Assembly (NCBI GenBank): GCA_963748485.1
Contig: CAVVJF010000009.1
Location: 1 to 64,000, forward strand
From: DASRWT01 sp963748485
Lineage (GTDB): Bacteria; Methylomirabilota; Methylomirabilia; Rokubacteriales; CSP1-6
Reading direction: 5' to 3'
Length of the DNA stretch: 64,000 nucleotides
Below the pieces are notes generated by a model that saw only the letters and a program-made list of their open reading frames with translations, was not told the DNA's origin and searched no databases. Position 1 is the stretch's first letter, and every line of letters starts with the position of its first letter. This document shows positions 18,760 to 25,711 of the stretch, in pieces. The position numbers and the translations under genes are program-made.

Positions 18760-19598
18760 AGCACGGCTTCCTTGTGGCGATGCGCGTGGCACTCGATGGT
18801 GACCGCCACCGGCAAGCTCGTGATGTGGCACGGGTAGGTCAGGATGTGGATGCCGAGCGCGGTGGTGTCCCCGCCGTAGCCCTGCGGCCCGATGCCCAGC
18901 CGGTTGGCGCGCTCGAGCAGTTCCTTCTCCAGCGCGTCCGCAGCGGGGTCGGGATTGGCCGAGCCCAGCTCGCGGAAGAGCGCCTTCTTCGAGAGCAGGG
19001 CGGCCTGCTCGAAGGTGCCGCCGATGCCCACGCCCGCGATGAGGGGCGGGCAGGCATCCGGCCCCGCCGTCTTGATGCACTCGAGCACCCAGGCCTTCAC
19101 GCCGTCCAGCCCCTCCGCGGGCGTGAGCATCTTGTACTTGGAGCGGTTCTCGCACCCCCCGCCCTTGGCCATGATCTGGATGCGCAGCGTGCTGCCCGCG
19201 ACGAGGGCGGCGTGGATCACGCCGGGAGTATTGTCGGCGGTGTTCACGCGATCGAAGGGCGAGCGCACGATGGAGGCGCGCAGATAGCCCTCCGTGTAGC
19301 CCGCGCGGATCCCGGCGTTGATGGCGTCGACGAGGAGCCCGCCCTCCACGTGCACGTCCTGGCCGACCTCGACGAAGCAGACCACGAATCCCGTGTCCTG
19401 GCAGTACGGGATCTTCTTCGTCCGGGCCAGCTCCGCGTTGTCCTTGAGGATCTGGAGCACCTGCTTGCCCGCGGGCGAGCGCTCCGTCCCCAGCGCACGG
19501 TCGAACGCGCGCAGCACGTCCGGCTCGAGGTCGTAGTTGGCCTCCATGCAGAGCTTCCTCACCGCGTCGGTGATCGCCGAGACGTGGATGGTGCGCAT
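18756..19598 (-). CDS. class I fumarate hydratase, alpha subunit
   Basis: A 280-residue N-terminal (alpha) domain of the two-subunit, oxygen-sensitive [4Fe-4S] fumarase. Likely cluster cysteines lie in PYCQDTG, in GGGCENRS and in the later CPPLIAGVGIGG region. I chose the ATG at 19598, giving RTIHVSAITDAVRKLC, typical of the family N-terminus; the longer open frame to 20156 runs antisense-like into mdh. It lies between mdh and the beta subunit in the TCA run. Confidence 0.92.
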   Translation of the reverse strand: MRTIHVSAITDAVRKLCMEANYDLEPDVLRAFDRALGTERSPAGKQVLQILKDNAELARTKKIPYCQDTGFVVCFVEVGQDVHVEGGLLVDAINAGIRAGYTEGYLRASIVRSPFDRVNTADNTPGVIHAALVAGSTLRIQIMAKGGGCENRSKYKMLTPAEGLDGVKAWVLECIKTAGPDACPPLIAGVGIGGTFEQAALLSKKALFRELGSANPDPAADALEKELLERANRLGIGPQGYGGDTTALGIHILTYPCHITSLPVAVTIECHAHRHKEAVL

Positions 19599-19615
19599 GG
19601 AGGCGGCGGGGGCTC

Positions 19616-20545
19616 CTAGAGCTTCAGCTTGTCGACGAGCTCGCGGACGGCGCCCGCGGACTTGTCGAAGGCGGCCTGCTCGTCCTTCGTCAGCTTGATC
19701 TCGATGATCTGCTCCACCCCGCTCCGCCCGAGCTTCACCGGCACGCCCACGTAGAGGCCCTTCACGCCGTACTGGCCGTCGAGATAGGCGGCGCAGGGCA
19801 GGATTTTCTTCTTGTCCTTGAGGATGGCCTCCACCATCTCCACCGCGGAGGCGGCGGGGGCGTAGTAGGCGCTCCCCGTCTTGAGGAACGCCACGATCTC
19901 CGCGCCGCCGTTGGCGGTACGGGTCACCAGCGCGTCGATGCGCTCCTGGGGCAGGAGGTCGGTGATGGGGATGCCCGCCACCGTCGAGTAGCGCGGCAGC
20001 GGCACCATGGTGTCGCCGTGGCCGCCCAGCACGAAGGCGGTGACGTTCTCCACCGAGACCTTGAGCTCCTGGGCGATGAACGTCCGGAAGCGGGCGGAGT
20101 CGAGCACGCCCGCCATCCCGATCACACGCTGAGCGGGAAACTTCGACTTCTTCCACGCGAGCTGCACCATCGCGTCGAGCGGGTTGGTCACCAGGATGAG
20201 GATGGAGTTGGGTGACCGCGAGACCACCTGCTCCACCACGCTGCCCACGATCTCGGCGTTCTTGAACAGGAGGTCGTCCCGGGTCATGCCCGGCTTGCGG
20301 GCGAGCCCCGCCGTGATCACCACGATGTCCGAGCCCGCGCTCTCGTCGTAGCCGTTGCTGCCCACGAGGGCGGCGTCGTAGCCGTGCACCGGCCCCGCCT
20401 GGGCGAGGTCGAGGGCCTTGCCCTGCGGGATGCCCTCCACCACGTCGACGAGCACCACGTCGCCCAGCTCGCGCTCCACCGCGTACTGGGCCACGCTGGC
20501 GCCGACATTGCCGGCGCCGACGACGGTGATCTTTGGCCGCGCCAT
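19616..20545 (-). CDS. mdh: malate dehydrogenase
   Basis: A 309-residue NAD-dependent malate dehydrogenase of the LDH-like (MDH type 3) group. The nucleotide-binding motif VVGAGNVGASVA is followed by an acidic residue in VLVDVVEG, indicating NAD preference. Substrate-binding arginine lies in GLARKPGMTRDDLL, and the catalytic histidine in GGHGDTMVPL. The ATG overlaps the icd stop by one base. It oxidises malate to oxaloacetate. Confidence 0.95.
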   Translation of the reverse strand: MARPKITVVGAGNVGASVAQYAVERELGDVVLVDVVEGIPQGKALDLAQAGPVHGYDAALVGSNGYDESAGSDIVVITAGLARKPGMTRDDLLFKNAEIVGSVVEQVVSRSPNSILILVTNPLDAMVQLAWKKSKFPAQRVIGMAGVLDSARFRTFIAQELKVSVENVTAFVLGGHGDTMVPLPRYSTVAGIPITDLLPQERIDALVTRTANGGAEIVAFLKTGSAYYAPAASAVEMVEAILKDKKKILPCAAYLDGQYGVKGLYVGVPVKLGRSGVEQIIEIKLTKDEQAAFDKSAGAVRELVDKLKL

Positions 20546-21807
20546 CAGAGGGTCTCCATGCTCTTGATGATGGCGGAGCCGAACTCCGAGCACTTGACCT
20601 CCTTCGCCCCCTCCATGAGGCGGGCGAAGTCGTACGTCACCACCTTCTGGTCCAGCGTCTTCTCGAGGCCGGCGATGATGCGGTCGGCCGCCTCGTTCCA
20701 GCCCATGTAGCGGAGCATCATCTCCCCGGAGAGGATGACGGAGCCGGGGTTCACCTTGTCCTGGCCCGCGTACTTGGGGGCGGTGCCGTGGGTGGCCTCG
20801 AACAGGGCGTGGCCCGACTCGTAGTTGATGTTGGCGCCGGGGGCGATGCCGATGCCGCCGACCTGCGCGGCGAGGGCGTCCGAGATGAGGTCGCCGGTGA
20901 GGTTGCAGCACGGGATCACGTCGAATTCGTCCGGCCGGGTGAGGATCTGCTGGAGGAAGGCGTCGGTGATGGCGTCCTTCACCAGCATCTTCCCCGCGGG
21001 CGGCTTGCCGCCGCAGTCGTCCCAGCCCACGAGCTTGTCGGAGAACTCGGACTTGGCGAGGGCGTAGCCCCACTTCATGAACATCCCCTCGGTGAACTTC
21101 TGGATGTTGCCCTTGTGCACCAGGGTCACGTTGCGCCGGCTGTTCTCCACCGCGTAGCGCATCGACGCGCGGATGAGACGCTCCGAGCCTTCCTTGGAGA
21201 TGGGTTTGATGCCGATGGAGGAGGTGTTGGGGAAGCGGATCTTCTTCACCCCCATCTCCTTTTGAAGAAATTCGATGACCTTTCGCGCCTCCGGCGTCCC
21301 CTGCACCCACTCGATGCCCGCGTAGATGTCCTCGGTGTTCTCGCGGAAGATCACCATGTCGATCTTCTCGGGATGCTTCACCGGCGAGGGCACACCCTTG
21401 TACCAGCGGACGGGACGGAGGCAGACGTAGAGGTCGAGCTCCTGGCGGAGCGTCACGTTCAGCGAGCGGAATCCCTCGCCCACCGGGGTGGTGAGCGGCC
21501 CCTTGATTGCCACCAGGTACTCGCGGATCACGTCGAGGGTTTCGGTGGGCAGGAGGTTCGGCGGGCAGTCCTTGCCGTACACCGCCTGCGCCTTCTCGCC
21601 CGCGTACACCTCGGCCCACGCGATCTTGCGCCGACCCTTGTAGGACTGCGCGACGGCGGCGTCCAGCACCCGCACCGACGCGGCCCAGATATCCGGCCCG
21701 GTCCCGTCGCCCTCGATGAAGGCGATGATGGGGTGGTCGGGCACCTGCAGCTTGCTGTGGCTGATCGTGACCTTCTCGCCCGCGGGAATCTTCACCTTGC
21801 CGGCCAT
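20545..21807 (-). CDS. icd: isocitrate dehydrogenase (NADP type)
   Basis: A 420-residue homodimeric isocitrate dehydrogenase of the E. coli type. It shows the SLNVTLRQ substrate loop (the serine is the phosphorylation site in E. coli), the RENTEDIYAGIE region, and the NADP-binding GTAPKYAGQDKVNP motif. It oxidatively decarboxylates isocitrate to 2-oxoglutarate. It follows aconitase by 16 bases. Confidence 0.96.
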   Translation of the reverse strand: MAGKVKIPAGEKVTISHSKLQVPDHPIIAFIEGDGTGPDIWAASVRVLDAAVAQSYKGRRKIAWAEVYAGEKAQAVYGKDCPPNLLPTETLDVIREYLVAIKGPLTTPVGEGFRSLNVTLRQELDLYVCLRPVRWYKGVPSPVKHPEKIDMVIFRENTEDIYAGIEWVQGTPEARKVIEFLQKEMGVKKIRFPNTSSIGIKPISKEGSERLIRASMRYAVENSRRNVTLVHKGNIQKFTEGMFMKWGYALAKSEFSDKLVGWDDCGGKPPAGKMLVKDAITDAFLQQILTRPDEFDVIPCCNLTGDLISDALAAQVGGIGIAPGANINYESGHALFEATHGTAPKYAGQDKVNPGSVILSGEMMLRYMGWNEAADRIIAGLEKTLDQKVVTYDFARLMEGAKEVKCSEFGSAIIKSMETL

Positions 21808-21823
21808 TGGAATCTCCTCGGAG

Positions 21824-24070
21824 TTATTTGAGCGCGTTCAGCGCCGAGCCCGCCTTGAACCAGCCGATCTGCTCGTCGGTCAAGGTGTGGTTGCATTTGA
21901 TGGTGACGGTCTTCTCGACCGGTTTGGTGATCACGACCTCGACCGGCTTGCCGGGGGCGAGCGCGGCCAGGCCCATCACGCTGACGCGGTCGGCTTGCTC
22001 GAAGAGGTCGTAGTCCTTCGGATCGGAGAATGTCAGGGGCAGGATGCCCTGCTTCTTGAGGTTGGTTTCGTGGATACGCGCGAAGCTCCGCACGATCACG
22101 ACCTTCGCGCCGAGATAGCGCGGCGACATCGCGGCATGCTCGCGGCTCGATCCCTCGCCGTAGTTCTCGTCGCCGATCACGACCCACGAGATGCCGCGCG
22201 CCTTCAGGTCGCGCGCGTTCTGCGTGAACGGCCTGCCGGCCTCGCCGCTGACGGGATTCGCGCCCTTGCCCGCCTCGCCGGTGAAGGCGTTGACGGCGCC
22301 GAGAAACATGTTGTCGCTGATCTTGTCGAGGTGCCCTCGGAAGCGCAGCCAGGCGCCGGCGGGCGAGATGTGGTCGGTGGTGGTCTTGCCCTTGGTCTTG
22401 ACGAGGATCGGCAGCTCCGTGAAGTCCCGGCCGTCCCAGCGCGGGAACGGCTGGAGGAGCTGGAGCCGTTCGCTGCCCGCCGGGATCACCACATCGAGTG
22501 CGTCCCCGCTGGCGGCGGGGGCCTCGAAGCCTTCCTCACCCTTGGCGAAGCCGCGAGCGGGCAGCTCGTCCCCCTCCGGTGCGGTGAAGCGGAACGGACG
22601 GCCGTCGGGGCCGGGGATCGTCCCGTTGACGGGGTCGAACTCGAGCGAGCCCGCGAACGCCAGCGCGGTGACGATCTCGGGGCTGGTGAGGAACGAGAGC
22701 GTGGAGGCGCTGCCGTCGTTGCGCCCCGGGAAGTTGCGGTTGAACGAGGACACGATGGTGTTCGTCTCCGTGGCGCCCACGTCCGACCGCTTCCACTGCC
22801 CGATGCAGGGCCCGCACGCGTTGGCAAGGACGGTGCCGCCGATCATGTGGAAGGTCTCCATGATCCCGTCGCGCTTGATCGTCTGATAGATGCGCTCCGA
22901 TCCAGGCGTCACGAGGAACGAGGTCTTCGCCCGGAGTCCGGCCTTCAGCGCCTGGGAGGCGATGTGGGCGGCCCGCTGCATGTCCTCGTAGGACGAGTTG
23001 GTGCAGGAGCCGATGAGCCCGGCCTTGATCTGGGCGGGCCAGCCTTCCTTCTTCACCTCGGCGGCGAGCTTGCTGATGGGGCGGGCGCGGTCGGGCGAGT
23101 GCGGGCCCACGATGTGAGGCTCGAGCTCGGACAGGTTCACCTCCACCACCTCGTCGAAGTACTTCTTCGGATCGGCGAGCACCTCGGGATCGCCCACGAG
23201 GTGGGCGCGGTTTGCCTCGGCGAGCGCGGCCTGATCGGCGCGATCGGTCGCGCGCAGGTAGGCGGCCATGCGGTCGTCGAAGTGGAAGAGCGAGGTGGTG
23301 GCGCCCAGCTCCGCGCCCATGTTGCAGATCGTGCCCTTGCCGGTGGCGCTGATCGACTCCGCGCCGGGGCCGAAGTACTCGATGATCTTGTTGGTGCCGC
23401 CCTTCACGGTGAGGAGCCCGCAGAGGTAGGTGATGATGTCCTTGGCCGACGTCCAGCCCGTGAGCTTCCCGGTCAGGCGCACGCCCACGAGCTTGGGATC
23501 GAGCACCTCCCAGGCCAGGCCCGCCATCGCCTCGCCGCAGTCCGCGCCGCCCACCCCGATCGCCGCCATCCCGAGGCCGCCCGCGTTGGGCGTGTGCGAG
23601 TCGGCCCCGATCATGAGGCCGCCGGGGAAGGCGTAGTTCTCCAGCACGACCTGATGAATGATGCCGGCGCCGGGCTTCCAGAAGCCGATGCCGTACTTCT
23701 TGGAGGCCGAGTGGAGGAAGTCGTACACCTCGCGGTTCTCGGAGATGGCCCGCTCCATGTCCTCGCGGGCGCCGCTCTGCGCGCGGATGAGGTGGTCGCA
23801 GTGCACAGTCGACGGCACCGCCACCTGCTTCTTCCCCGCCTGCATGAACTGCAGCAGCGCCATCTGGCCGGTGGCGTCCTGCAGGGCCACGCGGTCCACG
23901 CGGAGACGGAGCTGGGCCTTGCCGCGGTTCCACTCCTGCTTGTCGAAGTCGTCGGCGTGGGAGACGAGGATCTTCTCGGCGAGGGTGAGCGCGCGCCCGA
24001 AGCGCTTCCGGGCCCGATCCAGCCTGGCGGGCATGGAATCATAGAGACGCTTGATCTGGTCTGCCGCCAT
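21824..24070 (-). CDS. acn: aconitate hydratase (mitochondrial-type)
   Basis: A 748-residue [4Fe-4S] aconitase of the mitochondrial-type group rather than AcnA or AcnB. Cluster cysteines lie in GSCTNSS and CGPCIGQ; the swivel domain has GDENYGEGSSREHAAMSPR. The start is the ATG at 24070, preceded by GGGAGG; the upstream extension to 24106 is rejected. It is the first gene of the TCA run and has an 85-base leader with a hairpin and a candidate extended -10 promoter. Confidence 0.95.
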   Translation of the reverse strand: MAADQIKRLYDSMPARLDRARKRFGRALTLAEKILVSHADDFDKQEWNRGKAQLRLRVDRVALQDATGQMALLQFMQAGKKQVAVPSTVHCDHLIRAQSGAREDMERAISENREVYDFLHSASKKYGIGFWKPGAGIIHQVVLENYAFPGGLMIGADSHTPNAGGLGMAAIGVGGADCGEAMAGLAWEVLDPKLVGVRLTGKLTGWTSAKDIITYLCGLLTVKGGTNKIIEYFGPGAESISATGKGTICNMGAELGATTSLFHFDDRMAAYLRATDRADQAALAEANRAHLVGDPEVLADPKKYFDEVVEVNLSELEPHIVGPHSPDRARPISKLAAEVKKEGWPAQIKAGLIGSCTNSSYEDMQRAAHIASQALKAGLRAKTSFLVTPGSERIYQTIKRDGIMETFHMIGGTVLANACGPCIGQWKRSDVGATETNTIVSSFNRNFPGRNDGSASTLSFLTSPEIVTALAFAGSLEFDPVNGTIPGPDGRPFRFTAPEGDELPARGFAKGEEGFEAPAASGDALDVVIPAGSERLQLLQPFPRWDGRDFTELPILVKTKGKTTTDHISPAGAWLRFRGHLDKISDNMFLGAVNAFTGEAGKGANPVSGEAGRPFTQNARDLKARGISWVVIGDENYGEGSSREHAAMSPRYLGAKVVIVRSFARIHETNLKKQGILPLTFSDPKDYDLFEQADRVSVMGLAALAPGKPVEVVITKPVEKTVTIKCNHTLTDEQIGWFKAGSALNALK

Positions 24071-24112
24071 GGTGGGCCTCCCTCGCTCGCTTCCGGGGCT
24101 ACACACACGTAT

Positions 24113-24141
24113 CGCCTCCCGCCCGTTTCGGAGGGGAGGCG
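24113..24141 (-). promoter_or_regulatory. hairpin in the leader of the TCA operon
   Basis: An eight-base perfect inverted repeat (24113-24120 with 24134-24141) with a 13-base loop lies between the predicted promoter and the aconitase start codon. It could be a leader attenuator or mRNA-stability element, or chance pairing in GC-rich DNA. No known riboswitch consensus is recognised. Confidence 0.3.
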
Positions 24142-24163
24142 ACCGGTCAAAAATCTCGCCGTT

Positions 24164-24172
24164 ACGCTAACA
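24164..24172 (-). promoter_or_regulatory. extended -10 promoter element (TGTTAGCGT) for the TCA operon
   Basis: On the minus strand TGTTAGCGT fits the TGnTAnnnT pattern found upstream of several other genes here. The predicted transcript would have a leader of about 85 bases before the aconitase ATG. No clear -35 hexamer is visible, as is common for extended -10 promoters. Confidence 0.35.
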
Positions 24173-24221
24173 TGTCGCCCCCGGCGCGGTCAAGGCGCCG
24201 CCCGTCCGCGCGCGGCGACTC

Positions 24222-24251
24222 TTGACTTGCCGCGGGGGCGAATGGTTTCAT
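24222..24251 (+). promoter_or_regulatory. sigma70-like promoter (TTGACT, 18 bases, TGgTTTCAT)
   Basis: A TTGACT -35 (24222-24227) is separated by 18 bases from a TTTCAT -10 (24246-24251) with an extended TG at 24243-24244. It lies just upstream of the AGGAGG site and ATG of the secreted protein at 24269. The short leader makes the fit plausible but unproven. Confidence 0.4.
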
Positions 24252-24268
24252 GCCGCAGGAGGATCGCC

Positions 24269-25123
24269 ATGAGGAATACCCGTCGTGCCCCCCGGACCCT
24301 CGCCGCGCTGCTGGTGCTCGGCCTGCTCGCGCTCGCCGGTCACACTGCCGTCGCCATCGCCCAGGAGACGCTCACCAACGACTCGATCGTCTCCATGGTC
24401 AAGGGCGGGCTCAGCGAAGCGGTGGTGCTCGCGCGCGTCCGTTCGGGTCCCGCCAACTTCGACACCAGCACCAATGCGCTCCTCACCCTCAAGCGGGCGG
24501 GTGTGTCCGACCGGATCATCGAGGCCATGGTGAGCGCGCCCAAGGCCGGCGGCGCCACCGCCACCGCGCCGCCGGCTCCCGCCGCCCCCGCGCCCGCGGC
24601 CGGCGCCGCCGCCGCCCCGCCGGCGGCCGTGTCCTCCGCCGCGCGGTCGAGCGCGGGCGGAGCCGCCGCCAACCTGCCCCGCGATTCGATCTATCACCTG
24701 AACGGCGCGAAGTACCAGGAGCTTCAGCCCCAGGTCATCGAGATCGAGAGCAACCACGCGTTCTTCTCATCAAAGAGCGAGGTCGTACTCGGGGGACGCA
24801 AGGCGGAGTACCGCATCGCCGACAAGCAGCCGCAGTTCTACAGCTACTTCGGGCCGACCGAGGCGCTCCTCGTGAAGCTCAAGCCGGGCGACAAGAAGGA
24901 CGACCGCAACCTCAAGATGGGCAGCGGCGGATTTCACCCCTACGGGGGCACCACGCGCCAAGGCGTCCGCGGCGAGGACCGCATCGCGGTGAAGAGCGAG
25001 CGCGAGGCCAACGGATTCTACCGGATCACCCCCGCGAGCCCCCTGCCCGCCGGGGAGTACGGGTTCATCGTGCTGAGCGGCGCCACCGCGGGCGGGCGGA
25101 TCTTCGACTTCGGCGTGGACTAG
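24269..25123 (+). CDS. secreted protein of unknown function with Ala/Pro-rich linker
   Basis: A 284-residue protein not assigned to a named family. It has a signal peptide (charged RNTRRAPR, hydrophobic core, cleavage near AIAQE at about 31-33). A helical N-terminal domain (about 34-92) carries TNDSIVSMVKGGLSEAVVLARVRSG, a pattern often seen in small domains of exported bacterial proteins. A low-complexity alanine/proline linker (about 95-135) leads to a beta-rich C-terminal domain (about 140-284) ending in FIVLSGATAGGRIFDFGVD. The ATG has an ideal AGGAGG site. It is a single-gene transcript between two convergent or divergent neighbours. A periplasmic or surface role is likely. Confidence 0.7.
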   Translation: MRNTRRAPRTLAALLVLGLLALAGHTAVAIAQETLTNDSIVSMVKGGLSEAVVLARVRSGPANFDTSTNALLTLKRAGVSDRIIEAMVSAPKAGGATATAPPAPAAPAPAAGAAAAPPAAVSSAARSSAGGAAANLPRDSIYHLNGAKYQELQPQVIEIESNHAFFSSKSEVVLGGRKAEYRIADKQPQFYSYFGPTEALLVKLKPGDKKDDRNLKMGSGGFHPYGGTTRQGVRGEDRIAVKSEREANGFYRITPASPLPAGEYGFIVLSGATAGGRIFDFGVD

Positions 25124-25152
25124 GGCCGGGCGCCGATAGGGGCCGCCCGGCC
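25124..25152. terminator. hairpin between convergent genes
   Basis: A perfect nine-base inverted repeat (25124-25132 with 25144-25152) with an 11-base loop begins immediately after the stop of the plus-strand gene and ends four bases before the stop of the minus-strand tlpA-like gene. It lacks a U tract but is well placed as a bidirectional terminator. Confidence 0.5.
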
Positions 25153-25156
25153 ACGC

Positions 25157-25711
25157 CTAGCGCGGGGCTGGAGTCAGGAGGGCGTCCCACAACGTGCGGG
25201 CGTCGTGACTGGTCCAGGGGCGGGTGCCGACGGCGCGGGCGAGGAGGCGGCCGTCGCGGTCCACCAGGATGGTGGTGGGTGTGGCCGTGACGCGATAGTC
25301 GGCGGACACCTCGCCGTCGGCGTCGAGCAGCACCGGCACCGTGACCTTGTGCTGCCGCACCCAGGACCGCACGGTCTCGGGCCGCTCCTCGATGTTCACC
25401 GCGAGCACGGTCAGCGAGCGATCGCCGTAGGCGCGGGCCAGCTGCTCGATCGCCGCCGGTAGCTCCTTCTCGCAGTAAGGACACCACGTCGTCCAGAAGT
25501 AGAGCAGCACGACCCGGCCCCGCTGGCTCGCGAGGGTCATCTTCGCGCCGCCGAGGTCGGGAAGGCTGAAGGCGGGCGCGGGCGTTCGCGGCGTCGGCAC
25601 GAGCCGGAGCGCGGCCAGCGTCTCCGGCGTGGGCTCGGCGCCGCGTGCCGCCCCGGCCGCGGCCACGACCACGACGGCGAGGACGGCGGCGGCGCGCGCG
25701 CGCCCGCTCAT
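25157..25711 (-). CDS. TlpA-like thioredoxin-fold redox protein
   Basis: A 184-residue exported thioredoxin-like protein. Residues 1-25 form a signal peptide; the AhpC/TSA-Redoxin domain has the active site W76-C77-P-Y-C80 and the cis-proline loop in VTATPTTILVD. It would act in the periplasm on disulfides, for example in cytochrome c maturation or in reducing sulfur intermediates. Its ATG overlaps the stop of the molybdoenzyme gene by four bases, so it is a component of the sulfur module. Confidence 0.85.
   Translation of the reverse strand: MSGRARAAAVLAVVVVAAAGAARGAEPTPETLAALRLVPTPRTPAPAFSLPDLGGAKMTLASQRGRVVLLYFWTTWCPYCEKELPAAIEQLARAYGDRSLTVLAVNIEERPETVRSWVRQHKVTVPVLLDADGEVSADYRVTATPTTILVDRDGRLLARAVGTRPWTSHDARTLWDALLTPAPR

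Noticed and set aside
21716..25123. A 1,135-codon plus-strand open frame spanning the aconitase region
   Set aside because: Its first two thirds are antisense to aconitase and isocitrate dehydrogenase and have histidine/arginine/glycine-rich shadow composition. Only the last 284 codons, after a signal peptide and AGGAGG site at 24269, look real.
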